Assembly: GCF_932274485.2 (NCBI RefSeq)
Contig: NC_065881.2
Location: 75,580,702 to 75,644,701, forward strand
DNA length: 64,000 bases
Direction of reading: 5' to 3'
Source: Patella vulgata
Lineage: Eukaryota > Mollusca > Gastropoda > Patellidae
The notes beneath the pieces are model-generated. The model did not search any database. It was not told the origin of the DNA and saw only the letters and a program-made list of their open reading frames with translations. Each line of letters opens with the position of its first letter. Position 1 is the stretch's first letter. This document shows, one piece after another, positions 1 to 11,289 of this stretch. The translations under genes and the position numbers were made by a program.

Positions 1-345
1 TTTATATATCTTTATCAAAATCCAGTAAAAAAAACCAATATCTTTTAAGTATTTCATGGAGAAAAATTCGTTTTCGTGTTAGCTTTAGTGTGAAATGAGA
101 AATCCAAAATGGCCGCCATGACGTCACGTGACTACATTATTATGCAAATTTCCAAAATTCTATTTTTTCCTCTTAGCCCAACCTCATGCCCATCCCAACA
201 GACAAAAAGATTTTTCATAAAAGCTTCCATAAGTACTGCTTGGCATTCAGTTCCAACCTCCCTTTTTTCCTCAAAAAAGGGTCTAGCACAGGCAGTGGAT
301 TTACGTCTAGCATTGAAAGGGTTAATATGACATGATTTAAAACAC

Positions 346-479
346 TACTACTTCTGAATTTTAATTACATGCTACGTTTCAATACACATACAGGTATTGC
401 TATCATCATTTGCTTGATAGAAATACCTGTATGTGTATTTAAACGTATTGTTGCATGTTTTTAAATTTCAGAAGTAGTA
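346..479. repeat. Foldback palindrome, ~52 bp arms
   Basis: Left arm 346-396 (ACTACTTCTGAATTTTAATT...CATACAGGTA) pairs with right arm 424-479, around a core TCATTTGCTTGATA. It is enclosed by the direct 12-mers TGACATGATTTA at 328-339 and 538-549. Confidence 0.85.
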
Positions 480-1046
480 AATCCATACCACATGTTTTAT
501 TTTGTGTACTCTATTTCTATATGTCTTACAAGGATTGTGACATGATTTATCATGAAAATGGCTGACATATCTAGCTTTCAAGTGTTATACACAATAAAAT
601 TAATCATTAGAAAAAAAGCAAGAGTTCATAGAAAACAAAAACATAAAATTTTATGCATTCTAATAAGTTTTCCCATTTGAACAATAAGAGTAAGATATTT
701 ATTATGCTTGAAACTCAAAGAGATAAAAGAAAATTATTTTCTTGTTTCGAACCCCATTTGAAATAAGTGGTTTGCAATATGTGCCTCATTTATCAGGGCT
801 TGTGACTCATTTATCAGATTTTAATTTCATTATTTAACCTGCAGGCAATAGAAAAACGGTATCTCTTGTATGGCTCTCAATTTATAGTTATTGAAAGATT
901 TTTACAGCCAAGACTGCATGAGTAAGTTCTAAACCATAACAGCGAATTGCTTTGTTATTGAAGTAGTTATTTTTATTCAGACAGTGAGGTCTAAACCACC
1001 AAGTAGTTATAACAATCAAATTTGCATAGTTTCTCAACTACTGGGC
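480..1046. other. No recognisable feature
   Basis: AT-rich, apart from the right-hand TGACATGATTTA copy at 538. Confidence 0.6.
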
Positions 1047-1560
1047 AAAAAAGATAGGTTGCCATTTAACAAAACATATGCCCACAGCAGTTAATTCCTG
1101 GGGAATCTTTAGGCAAATAAAACGCAAATAATTATTATTTTTATATGACATAGTTAGGCACATTGACAAGAATCTATCACATAATAACGGGGATTAACTC
1201 TAGAAGTAATTATCGGAAATTATTATAATTATGATTCATTGCAATAATAGAAAAAAAACCAAACCTAAATTAATATTAAGCACTAGTACTTAATGAAAAT
1301 TGTTTGAATTCAATTGGATGACAACTCATTGATACCAGTCAATAGAGCGTTCAAAAGACTCAAAAGGATTCTTGCTAATCTGGAAAATGCATTATTAATT
1401 TCAAGCAAAAATTAGATGATAACTTTCACTGAAGATTTTGCAAAGTTAACAAGGACCATAACTCTAGTAGTAATTAAAGGAATCTGCTGAAATTATATTA
1501 CCCTTTTTGTTTCTCAAGGACAAGGACAGTAACACTGGAAGTTATCAGAATTTAAGGAAA
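1047..1560. repeat. Diverged copy of the pearl-like repeat family
   Basis: It starts AAGATAGGTTGCCATTTAAC then AAAACATATGCCCACAGCAG, followed by blocks shared with 30000-31200 (CAATTGGATGACAACT; GACCATAACTCTAGTAGTAA). No clear right end. Confidence 0.5.
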
Positions 1561-1899
1561 TTCAATAAACATTTTATTATTCTCTGTAATGTTAACAATG
1601 CCGAAATTCAAAAGGGGTCTTACCGTCTTGGTGTCAATAATGTAAACAACATACGCAGTTTGAAAAAGATATACATGTAAGATAATACAAGAGCATCGCT
1701 AACGCAGCAATATACGTCCACATTCCTGTTTTGTTTGATATGGTCCAGTTTGCATTGAGGGTCTGTGAAATAAAACTGGGTTGTAGGACTGCTATCAGTT
1801 TAACACTTCGTTCACATTAACAGAACACAATTTTATTTTAAAACAATCGATGTCTTTATTCTAAAAGCATGGCGTTTCGAATAGGTATGCAAAGTTTCA

Positions 1900-3430
1900 A
1901 AAGGATCTGTTAAGAATTGCGGTCTGTAGGCAAAACACAAGACACACAAACATTAGGCGTGGCTCTGTCCCAAGGGGTCGAGCATGCACCAAAAATAATA
2001 ATAGAGGTCGGCCTTAGGATTAAGGAATAAGTATAAATAGTAGCCTTAGGCTATAAGGAATAAGTATAAAAAAGTTTTCAAGATGATCGATTAAGAAATG
2101 CGGTCTGCAAGTGACACACAGACATAAAAAAAGAAAATGGGCGTAGCTCTGCCCCTGGGGGTTGGGTATTCACCACAAATAATAGGGATGTTCCTTAGGA
2201 CAGAAGGAATATGTATGCTAGGTTTCAAGGTGATACGATAAAAAAATGCGATCTGTAGATGACAAACAAATAAATAAATATAATGGATGGGCGTGGCTAT
2301 GCCCCTGGCGGTCGGGCATGCACCAAAAACAATAGGGATCATCGTTAGGGTATAAGCAATTCATATGAAATTTTTTCAAGACGATTAAGAATTGTGGCCT
2401 GTAGGTGACACACAGACAGAAAAAGAAAAGAAAATGGGCGTGGCTCTGCCCCTGGGGGTAAAAAAAACAATAGGGATCATCGTTAGGGTATAAGCAATTC
2501 ATATGAAAAAATTTCAAGACGATTGATTAAGAATTGTGGCCTGTAGGCGACACACAGACATAAAAAAGAAAATAGCCGTGGCTTTGCCCCTGGGGGTTGG
2601 GCATGCACCCAAAACGATAGGGATGTTCCTTAGGGTACAAAGAATAAGTATGCAAAGTTTCAAGATGATACGTTAAGAAATGTGGCCTGTAGACGACAAA
2701 CAAACAAATACAAAAAATGGGCGTGGCTCTGCCCCGGGGAGGCGAGCATGCACCAAAAACAATAGGGATCTTCCTTGGGGTATAAGGAATAAGTATACCA
2801 AGTTTGAAGAAAATCCAGTAAGAATTGCGCCCTGTAGGCGACACAAAGACACACGAAAAGAAAATGGGAAATGGGCGTGGCTCTGCCCCTGGGGGTTGGG
2901 CATGTACCCCAAACGATAGGGATGTTCCTTAGGGTACAAAGAATGTGTATGCAAGATTATAAGTTAAGAAATGTGGCCTGTAGACGACAAACAAACAAAT
3001 ACTAGAAATGGGCGTGGCTCTGCCCCTGGGGGTCGGGCATGCACCAAAAACAATAGGGATCTTCCTTGGGGTATAAGGAATAAGTATACCAAGTTTGAAG
3101 AAAATCCAGTAAGAATTGCGCCCTGTAGGCGACACAAAGACACACGAAAAGAAAATGGGCGTGGCTCTGCCCCTGGGGGTTGGGCATGCACCCCAAACGA
3201 TAGGGATGTTCCTTAGGGTACAAAGAATGTGTATGCAAAGTTTCAAGATTATTAGTTAAGAAATGTGGCCTGTAGACGACAAACAAACAAATACTAGAAA
3301 TGGGCGTGGCTCTGCCCCGGGGGGTCGGGCATGCACCAAAAACAATAGGGATCTTCCTTGGGGTATAAGGAATAAGTATACCAAGTTTGAAGAAAATCCA
3401 TGAAGAATTGCGCCCTGTAGGCGAACCACA
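1900..3430. repeat. ~145 bp tandem array with 291 bp higher-order dimer
   Basis: Units restart at TAAGAATTG/TAAGAAATG about every 142-153 bp (2091, 2233, 2386, 2528, 2674, 2820, 2967, 3110, 3257, 3402). From 2674 two unit types alternate (TAAGAAATGTGGCCTGTAGA and TAAGAATTGCGCCCTGTAGG), giving a 291 bp dimer. Each unit carries GGGCGTGGCTCTGCCCCTGG, a GC-rich block with hairpin potential. Long minus-strand frames here are a by-product of the period. Confidence 0.88.
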
Positions 3431-3433
3431 GAC

Positions 3434-3453
3434 ACACACACACACACACACAC

Positions 3454-3484
<31 letters not shown>

Positions 3485-3486
3485 GA
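3434..3486. repeat. (AC)n with (ATAC)n microsatellite
   Basis: Uninterrupted CA dinucleotides broken by a short ACAT/ATAC run, directly after the last 145 bp unit. Confidence 0.95.
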
Positions 3487-3979
3487 CAGGGGCGACGGCA
3501 TAATACGTTCACATTATGAATGTGGACGTATAAAAAGGAGTAATAAGAGGACAACAGATGGACGAACAGGGTTTGACAGTAATGTACAATCACATTTAAA
3601 CAAGATGTAAATGCAAGATGGGTGTTTGAAAAAACAAAGATTGACACAAGCCAAATAATCTATTTTCTTTTCTAAAGACTTATCTGCTCCTAGTTCTGTA
3701 ATAACAATGGTACAGACAGAAGAATAATTAAATACAGATGAGAACTGGAACAGAATAAATAAAGTAACACTAAGGATGTTAACAATAAAGTCTAGTCAGA
3801 CACAATGTAAGAGGGGGAGTAATAATTAAGTCAGTTCGCAAATTCACGTTGATGACCTACAGGCCAAATATTTGTCTGTTCTAAATTCTAATAAAACATG
3901 ACCCAATTTATCTAGAGTACAAGTTAATTATATCTAGTGAATTTTCAACCAGGATTCTGTCTTTATCAAATATACTACT

Positions 3980-4612
3980 ACTACTTTAGCTTCCACCTGA
4001 GGTCATATCAAAAACAACCAAGTACTTCTAGCTAGGGTGATATCAAGACATCCAAACACTTCCAGTCACCTTGGGTAATATCAAAGACAATCAAGCACTT
4101 CCACCTAGAGTAGCACTGTCTAGGGTGATATCAGAGACATCCAAACGCTTCTACCTCGGTTAATATCAAAGATAATCGAGCACTTCCACCTAGAGTAGCA
4201 CTGCCTAGGGTGATATCAGAGACATCCGAACGCTTCTACCTAGGCTGATATCAACAACAATAACACTTCCACCTATGGTGATATCAAAGACTTCTACCTA
4301 GAGTGATATCAGAGACAATCCAAATACTTCTATCTTGGGTGATATCAAAGACATCCAACACTTCTAGCTAGGGTGATATCAAAGACAACCAAATACTTCC
4401 AGCTAGTGTGATATCAAAAAACAAGCAAACACTTCTACATGGGGTGATATCGAAGATAACCAAACACTTCCACAAGGGTGATATGAAAGACAACCAAACA
4501 CTTCTACCTAGGGTGATATCAAAGACAACTAAATGCTTCCACCTTGGGTGATATTAATGATGATATTAAAGACAACTAAATGCTTCCACAGCAATATCAA
4601 AGACAACTCCAC
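3980..4612. repeat. 37-40 bp minisatellite
   Basis: About 16 imperfect units of the form CTTCCACCTAGGGTGATATC followed by AAAGACAACCAAACA. The end units are the most degraded. Confidence 0.88.
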
Positions 4613-4649
4613 CTGGGATGACAAAGTATAGAGTTCAGTGAAGGTATTA

Positions 4650-5275
4650 CCAGCGGCTGGCCAGGCAGGATACGCCCACATTTTTGAGAGATGGATAGAG
4701 AACAAGCTAAAACGAAAGTGATTTTTCCTACAATCAAGGGCAATAATTCTTGAAATTACAATTCGATATGCGCAAATATCGAAAGGAACCGAGATCTTTG
4801 GGTTATAAACTAACATTTCAAGTTTCAACAAAATCGGATAAAAATTGTGACCTCTATATAGGGTCCACAACCTTGATATACCATATTTTTATGCTATTTG
4901 AGAACGAGGGGCCATTTTGTCTGTCAGTTTTGGGCCGATTTTCACGAAATTCGAACTCAGCCATCCTTAGGGTATAATGGGGATATAATAATACGTTTTT
5001 TAAATCGGATAAAAATTATGACCTCTATAGGGACCACAAGCTAAAAACGTGATTTTTCGTACAATCAGGGGCCATAATTCAGGAAGTTACGGTCCGATAT
5101 GCGCGAATATTGAAAGGAACCGAGATATTTGGGTTATAAACTTACATTTCAAGTTTCAACAAAATCGGATGAAAATTGTGACCTCTATAGGATCCACAAC
5201 CTTGATATACCATATTTTTTACGATATTTGAGAACGAACGGCGGCCATTTTGTCTGTCAGTTTTAGGTCGATTTT
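4650..5275. repeat. Pearl-like start with two ~331 bp tandem units
   Basis: The box GGCCAGGCAGGATACGCCCA begins the segment. Two direct copies, offset about 331 bp, share AAGGAACCGAGAT(C/A)TTTGGG, AAAATCGGAT(A/G)AAAATTGTGA and GCCATTTTGTCTGTCAGTTT. No right terminus found. Confidence 0.65.
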
Positions 5276-5528
5276 CAACAATAATATACAATACGGTATA
5301 TAATTAATCATAAACCATGTGTGAAGAAGTCAAAAAGTCAAAACTTATGCAATGTAGTTCCAAGGTATATTGACAAAGAAAAGCAACATAATTAAGTAAT
5401 TATAATATAGATGGGTAACAATACAGTTGAATAATGATAATACAATGGATTACTTAATGTTCTTGAAATAAAGAGACTGGGATTACGATTGAGCTTAGGG
5501 TGGTATTGTTTCATGTTAATGACTTCTA

Positions 5529-5897
5529 TTAAACAAAGAGCTAAATCTGCCTATTGACGGTCTTTCTTTAGGCCTTAATGTTATTTAGATTATTAATTAG
5601 ACATTTATTAACATGGCAAGACCATAATCATCTCTCAATGCCATCTGATGCTTCTGATCTACTGTTCAACAGCAATTGAATAAATGCAAAAATGGATAAT
5701 CAAGACTTTTTTATATTTTCGTCACAACGGCAACAATGACAATCGAGGCTACAAGGTAATTAAAATGAATATTTCATGGCTTAGAGTGAAGTAGTTTGAC
5801 TTAAATTTTTAGAATATTCCTGTTACATTATCTATTATTTAACTATTGTAGTGAGAACTGTCAGCTCTTTATCTAATCTCCCATAATGTATCTTTAA
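5529..5897. mobile_element. TTAA MITE family A (369 bp)
   Basis: Bounded by TTAA at 5529-5532 and 5894-5897, with shared internal blocks TCTTTCTTTAGGCC, GGATAATCAAGAC and CTCCCATAATGTATCTTTAA. The left inverted terminus has decayed. It has no coding capacity. Confidence 0.75.
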
Positions 5898-6599
5898 GTT
5901 TTGGTGTCATGTATTGAAAACAATATGGCTGCGAGTGAAATGCCGCTGAAGACTGGCTTCTATTATTTAACCAAACTACACCTAATTGAATTATTTTTGG
6001 ACTGATATACTTCAGTTTACACGGAATTCAAAATCCTTTGAATGACGATCAACGTCTTTTATAGAAGTATAATGTAAATGTAATGAAACTGTCTCGTGAG
6101 ACTATTAGTATTATTCTTGTGATAGATCAAAGACTCAATTGTTCTTTGAGACGTTGAGATCACAAAACTATGGTCTGAAGGGCAGGCAGTATAGTAGACT
6201 GGCTAGAGGCATAACTTCCTGACATTAACAACAACATGATATCTATCATTTCTACATCCTCTTATCGATGACACATTTTACATAAAACATGTGCAAGTTA
6301 GACATAATCAAAATAATCCTATTGATTACCTATCACTGATTGAAAACACAACATGTCCTAAAATATTTATATTAATAATCATTATCAACAAAATACACAG
6401 CCTGCTTCTTGTCAAGCGTAAAATTATACGGCAGAATTTCAGAATTGTCTGAAGGGTTGGGACAACAATAAGACTAAAAACTAGGGCTACCATTTATGTC
6501 TTATCTATATCAGACTGATCAATCTTAGAAACAGATTAAGACTGATACTACATCAAGTATTTTACATAATTACAGTTGAGTTTATATAAATCAAATGAA
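5898..6599. other. No recognisable feature
   Basis: AT-rich sequence, presumed intronic or downstream of the CEP78 exon at 7936. Confidence 0.5.
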
Positions 6600-6775
6600 T
6601 TGGGGTTTAACATCGGACTACTGTTCTGATCCAGCAGTGCTATGAAGGAAATTTGACCCTGACAGAGGCACTATGGCAGACTAACTTTCAAGGGATCGCA
6701 TGTATATATATATATATATATATATGGGACTGATTTTTCAGACCATTCAGACAACAAGACTATTTCCTGTAGTGC
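6600..6775 (-). mobile_element. SINE-2, degenerate, expanded by (TA)n
   Basis: GGGTTTAACATCGGACTACT, GTGCTATGAAGGAAATTTGA and CTTTCAAGGGATC are recognisable. A (TA)11 tract at 6703-6724 replaces part of the body. Confidence 0.6.
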
Positions 6776-6964
6776 GATCTTCCTGCCCTTACTATTCAGA
6801 TGCATTGGATAAAACATAAACAGGAGCTTGTCAGGACAAATTTGTCTCCTCGCAGACATTGCATATCACTATAACTTGGATATCATGTAGTTGTGTTATT
6901 TTAGTAGGGGTTTCTGTATTTAATGTCTAGATATGAGTATTGGGTTTATAACTGTTTAGTTTCA

Positions 6965-7249
6965 GAGAGAGAGAGAGAAAAATGGGGTTTAACGTCCACT
7001 CGACACAAACTAGGTCATTTCGGGACTAACATATGGTTTAATTTTATTTACATATTTTGCTTGCGCGTAGGGGTCTTTAGCTGTGGGAGGAAAACGGGTC
7101 CCCGGAGAAAACCCACCAGGTTGGACAGGCGACCCTACTCCTTGCCACGTACAACCGGGGATTCGAATCCACGCCAGTCGACTCAATGACATACTTTATG
7201 ATCCAGCGCGCACGCTAACCATTCAGCCATCCAACCCCCCCCCCCGCCC
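6965..7249 (-). mobile_element. SINE-1 (tRNA-derived), full copy
   Basis: Flanked by CTGTTTAGTTTCA at 6952-6964 and 7250-7262. The head, on the minus strand, has box A (TGGCTGAATGGTTAG) and box B (GGATTCGAATCC-type). The central domain is GGTTTTCTCC...TTTTCCTCCCAC, resembling the conserved Nin-type SINE core, and the tail is (CT)n on the minus strand (GAGAGA on plus). This is the reference description for all SINE-1 entries. Confidence 0.88.
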
Positions 7250-7268
7250 CTGTTTAGTTTCACGAACA

Positions 7269-7508
7269 TAAATGAAATGAAATAAAATGAGGTTTAAGGT
7301 CCTACTGTTTTGCTCCGAACTGGGCTAATGAAGATGGGCATACGCCATACAGTGTGCTATGAGGGAAATTTTGCCTGGACAGCGGCACTACGGCCTACTC
7401 TTATATCGAATTCCAACTGGATGAACTTTCTCGGCCGATGCAGGGATCGAACACCCGACCTCCAGGCTAGCGAGCCAGCATCTTACCCACTTAGCCACCG
7501 TGATCCCC
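7269..7508 (-). mobile_element. SINE-2 (tRNA-derived), internally deleted
   Basis: Flanked by TTTCACGAACA at 7258-7268 and 7509-7519, inserted beside the SINE-1 above. Minus-strand head: box A GGTGGCTAAGTGGGTAAGAT, box B GGTGTTCGATCCC. The tail is (ATTTC)n on the minus strand. The central ~130 bp found in other copies is missing. This is the reference description for SINE-2; the central block (AAAAGATCCCTTGACAGTTG; AGAGTAGGCCGTAGTGCCGC) may be a MetaSINE-type domain. Confidence 0.87.
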
Positions 7509-7935
7509 TTTCACGAACAGTGTTGAGTAATACTAAACAGTTGTAAACCCACCACTCATTACATAATCTAGACAGATCATTTTAAACCACAGTAGAAACC
7601 CACTAGCTTCCTATGATTCTCAACAAATTTGAACAGTTTTCCAACAATGGTTAGAAACTAATCATCCAATACCGAAACTCCTGCTAAAACTGCACAATTA
7701 CGTGATACCTGAGTTGTAGTGCATGTAACCACAGAAATGAATATTACTATGTAACCACTGAAATGAATATTACTTTGCTAGTCTCAAAAATACCACAGAT
7801 TGGCAAATCATTAAACCTAATTCCATTCCTTCAATCATAATCTACTGCAGTGTTCATCTGGATTTACAGTAACATATTAAAGCTATATTGCATGTAATCA
7901 TATTAACATGAATTATTTATTTGTAGTTAACATAC

Positions 7936-8000
7936 CTCTGTATCTTGACCTTTACTGTTCAACATAAGTTGCTCCATAATTGCATGTATAACATCTCGCT
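7936..8000 (-). CDS. CEP78: CEP78 internal exon (third seen; 65 bp)
   Basis: Minus-strand exon bounded by a TTTCAG acceptor (immediately above 8000) and a GTATGT donor (immediately below 7936). It starts with two bases that complete the codon left open by the 13920-14033 exon, giving Glu, and then reads RDVIHAIMEQLMLNSKGQDT followed by Glu. It ends in phase 0. In vertebrate CEP78 the equivalent segment follows the last leucine-rich repeat and is a short basic helix ahead of the less conserved C-terminal half, so position and length fit. CEP78 is a centrosomal protein that acts at mature centrioles in centriole duplication control and ciliogenesis. The following exon should lie below position 7936 or outside the window; I could not find it. 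Identity rests on the joined peptide with its two neighbours, since this exon alone would be too short. Confidence 0.85.
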
Positions 8001-8457
8001 CTGAAATAACATTAAATGCAGTTTAGTTAGAACCATCTTCATCAAGCAGTGAAGTGCAGAGGTTTGGTGATACGGGGGGACCAAGTCCTTGATTGTATGG
8101 CCCCATGACTCAGGTATAGGATCTAGCACCGAGAAAAGTCAGAAATGATGATAATTTAAGTATGTAAAATCGGATTAAATAATCTTTTATTCAAATTAAA
8201 TTAAATCAGACATATTAATTAAGTGTATGTGCTGTCACAAATCAGATCTACTAGAAAAAAAACCCACTTACACTACATTAAATAACATTAAACCGTTTCT
8301 TTTGGCCCCTCCCCCTCAACAAAACATCAATCAGCAGATAAATAGTTAATTAATGTTTTCAGATAACCACCAGCGGTTATAATCTGAATTATTTCACAAA
8401 CTGTAAAAATTCATAAAGATGTTTAAATTTATACAGTTAAAAGGAGTGTCAACCGAC
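8001..8457. other. CEP78 intron, unique part
   Basis: AT-rich, with no repeat or exon seen. Confidence 0.55.
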
Positions 8458-8682
8458 TCGGAACTAACACATGGTTCAATTTTATTTCAATAATTCGCTT
8501 GCGCATTGGGTTTTTAGCAGTGGGAGGAAACCGGAGGACCCGGAGAAAACCCTCGAGGTTGGACAGGCGACCCTACTCCTTATCACATACAACTGGGGAA
8601 TCGAAACCCCACCAGTTGACTCAATGATAGACCTTATGATACAGCGCATACGTGCTAACCATTCGGCCATCCAACCCCACAC
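8458..8682 (-). mobile_element. SINE-1, tail missing
   Basis: The head and core are clear (GGTTGGACAGGCGACCCTAC, CATTCGGCCATCCAACCCC). The GAGA tail is absent. It lies in the CEP78 intron. Confidence 0.83.
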
Positions 8683-9034
8683 ATCTTTATAATTGGTGCA
8701 GTCAACAAAAGATATAATAATAATAATAGCGCCAACAATTCAACTCAGCGAGCTGCTCTCAGGTGCTTTACATGAGTACAACTAATATAAAATTACAACA
8801 ATCATAACACATTAATCCATAAAAAAGACAAACAAAAACGGAGAACATTATTCAGTATGCATGGTAAAAGTTTGACACAAACACAGATTAAACCGTATTC
8901 AATCAGTTGTATATTTGATTAAAAAGTTAGGTTTGCTTTTTGAAAATGTGAAGAATTGAGGTGAAGAATCGTCATACGTAATAGACAGTATTTTAAAATT
9001 GATACGTTGACGGACTGGAAGCCCAATGGAGATC

Positions 9035-9454
9035 AAATTGGTTAAAACACAGATCCTATTTCGTTTCGTTTTTATAGTTCAAAATTTCGTTTTACTTGTC
9101 TTCAGATCCTATTTCGTTTCGTTTTTATAGTTCAAAATTTTGTTTTACTTGTCTTTACTACACTTGATCTGGAAGAGTTGTTATTTAACTTGTGTTCTGA
9201 ATGGTGTCAGGGATAAGCCAATGAAACGGTCTGTTACTGCGAGCTTTAGGCATGTTTTTCACGGAACTGTGGGTAATCCACTAGTAACATCAATGCTGAT
9301 TGGTTAATCAAATGTCTGATGTCATAGGGTCATAAGTCGGTCTTTTGACCCCTGACGTGACCTATCGCTATAACTTGTCAGATCTTCAGTAGTGTAGGCC
9401 ATCGAAAGTATAAAAAAACGAAACGAAATATAGATCTATATTTTAATCAGATTG
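9035..9454. mobile_element. Non-autonomous insertion in the LINE (hAT-like by target size)
   Basis: It interrupts the LINE coding region exactly where DLHWLPV-type sequence is expected. Host 10-mers AATGGAGATC (9025-9034) and AATTGAGATC (9455-9464) flank it. Its ends are imperfect inverted repeats (AAATTGGTTAAAACACAGAT and complement CAATCTGATTAAAATATAGA), continuing into CTATTTCGTTTCGTTTTTAT. The 8-10 bp duplication suggests hAT, but no transposase is present. Confidence 0.6.
9048..9157. repeat. ~56 bp tandem duplication inside the LINE insertion
   Basis: CAGATCCTATTTCGTTTCGT begins both copies (about 9049 and 9104). An inverted copy (ACGAAACGAAATATAGATCT) lies at the other end of the same insertion. 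Confidence 0.85.
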
Positions 9455-10125
9455 AATTGAGATCTTTCAGAATTGGTGTCATATGTTCATTTGGTTTCGT
9501 CTTGGTTATGATCAGGGCTGCTTTATTTTGAAGTTTCTGAAGTCGTTTGATTTTATTTTCAGGCAGATTGCACAAAAGGTAAGTACAGTAGTCGAGTCTT
9601 GATGTAACCATAGTGTTTACCAGCATTTTAGTCGTGTCACTATTAATGAAAGATCTAATTTTTCCAATATTATAAATCTGAAAATTAATACTTTTACACA
9701 TGGCCGAAATTTGTCTATTCATGTCCCGATGAGAGTCAAAATAAACACTAAGATTTGTTACAGAATCTGTTGGTGTAATAGATATATTGCCAATTTGATA
9801 ATTTTCTGTTTTAGATTTTAGTAGTTATTGCCTGCTGCCGACTTTCATTATTCCTGTTTTGTCATCGTTGAGTTTTAATAAATTTGAGTCCATCCATTTA
9901 CGAATATCTGATAAACAGGCCTCAAGTTTGCATATCTCAGATGGTTCAGAAGAAGGTTCAAAGGCTATATAAATTTGAGTGTCATCGGCGTACAGATGGT
10001 AGTTAAGACCGTGTTTACGAATGGCATTTCCTAAAGATGTTGTGTATGTGGTAAATAATAAAGGACCGAGAACGGAACCCTGTGGCACGCCATACTTTAA
10101 AACTGGAAACTGTTGGACAACTAAA

Positions 10126-10845
10126 TGATTATATTGTAAAATAATCAGAAAATATTAAACATAATCAAAATTCTGTCAACTCTAGTCTTCAGTTTTTCCA
10201 CAACATTCAGAATAATCTGAATATCACAATAACCTTTGATGTTTAATGTACAGTAATTGAACCATTAATCTCTATTCTCCAACTTGTCTAAAAGATATTA
10301 GAAGCAACGGTCAATAACTGTTAATGTTGAAAACTCTAATGTACAGCTTTTCTACAAGCTTAATAATTTTATTTTCAAATGGAATGTCGTATACAAACTA
10401 CAGTATAATCAAAAACAAGCTGATTAATTTTTATATATACAGCAAATGCATCTAAAGATTATTATTGTTATATACAAAACATTTACATCAATTTGATAAT
10501 GTCAGTTTATATTTGAAAAAGGTAAATAAATCATTATACAACAGAACTGTTATTTAAGTATACTTATATTTCTTTTCTTAAGAAGTAAAAATCAGTAATG
10601 CTTTTTAAAACCTTTTAAGTCACTGCTTTGGTGGAGATGATTGTTTTGTAAATTTGGTCGTCAGCTCTTACCCCTGTTTAGTTAAGTTTAGTTATGAGCG
10701 TACAATATGAAGTAGGAAGTGAGGATGACACAGCCATCTTGGAATTGTGATAACATATCAAACAGTCTATCAAGTTCCACAACAATCATAACCGAATTAG
10801 TGGAGCCTAAGGATTTTTTTTTCATGATTGTTGCCCCGGGAACAA
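10126..10845. other. CEP78 intron, nothing recognised
   Basis: AT-rich between the LINE and a SINE-1 fragment. Confidence 0.55.
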
Positions 10846-10949
10846 AGAGAGAGAGAAAGAAATGGGGTTTAACATCCACTCAACAAAAAACAAGGTCATT
10901 TCGGGACTAACTTATTCTTCAATTGTATTTCAATAGTTCGCTTGCACGA
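10846..10949 (-). mobile_element. SINE-1, tail-end fragment
   Basis: GAGAGAGAAAGAAATGGGGT through TTCGCTTGCACGAC; the tRNA-like head is missing. Confidence 0.75.
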
Positions 10950-11059
10950 CCCGAAGAAGACTACGAAGTGTTACACTTTTAGTTTTTTTTTAATCGGTTC
11001 GGGATGACAACACTGGATTAAACCTCATATAATACTTTTATTATTCTTCAAACATATCA

Positions 11060-11285
11060 AGTTGGACTCTGTAACTAGCCTGTGTTGAGGGAGCCATGGT
11101 CCTAGCTTGGCTTGGCACCGGGGTGTCGACTCCCAACTAACTTATATGGCCACTCTCCGTTCTAAACTGTAGACGCCCTCGTTTTGACTCATAGCAGCCT
11201 GTTTCCAGCTCTGCTCTCTCGCCTGGATTCGAGATCATTGCGGTCCCCAGTTCACAGCCTTAACCCAAGGCGCCCATGGCCTTCT
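11060..11285 (-). mobile_element. Possible third SINE family (tRNA-like head)
   Basis: GC-rich island in AT-rich DNA. On the minus strand it starts near 11282 with TGGGCGCCTTGGGTTAAGGC (box A-like) and, 30 bases on, GATCTCGAATCC (box B-like). Single copy in the window, so the family cannot be confirmed. Confidence 0.38.
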
Positions 11286-11289
11286 CTCC

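Larger units (their letters stand above)
1711..3532. mobile_element. Pearl/HINE-like element with internal tandem array
   Basis: The 5' edge is TATACGTCCACATTC (1711-1725). Its exact complement GAATGTGGACGTATA (3518-3532) forms the 3' edge and pairs locally with ATACGTTCACATT (3503-3515) as a terminal hairpin with a 3-base loop. The core is about eleven ~145 bp tandem units followed by an (AC)n/(ATAC)n tract. This plan of short inverted start, minisatellite core, microsatellite and 3' stem-loop is that of pearl/CvE and DINE-1 elements, grouped with Helentron-related non-autonomous elements. Family assignment is by structure only. Confidence 0.62.
8717..10125 (-). mobile_element. L2/CR1-like LINE, 5'-truncated, with nested insertion
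   Basis: Minus-strand non-LTR retrotransposon remnant. The reverse-transcriptase core is legible: [20 protein letters not shown], then [11 protein letters not shown] with the catalytic YADD at 9981-9992, followed by [12 protein letters not shown] and downstream MVTSRLDYCTYLL. One in-frame TAA lies at 9825-9827. The frame is then broken by a 420 bp insertion (9035-9454) and resumes as GLPVRQRINFKILSITYDDS after a one-base shift. The 3' end carries TGTAAAGCACCTGAGAGCAG and GGCGCTATTATTATTATT, a tail style known from L2-type LINEs. The 5' end stops just before the palm domain, so it is a typical 5'-truncated copy. Not functional. Confidence 0.85.

Noticed and set aside
1600-1660. GACGGTAAG on the minus strand near 1637 as a splice donor
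   Set aside because: No acceptor or open frame at a sensible distance.
2091-3647. Minus-strand frames up to 159 codons (GACPTPRGRATPI repeats)
   Set aside because: They lie wholly in the ~145 bp tandem array and recur in several frames. Repeat period, not coding selection, keeps them open.
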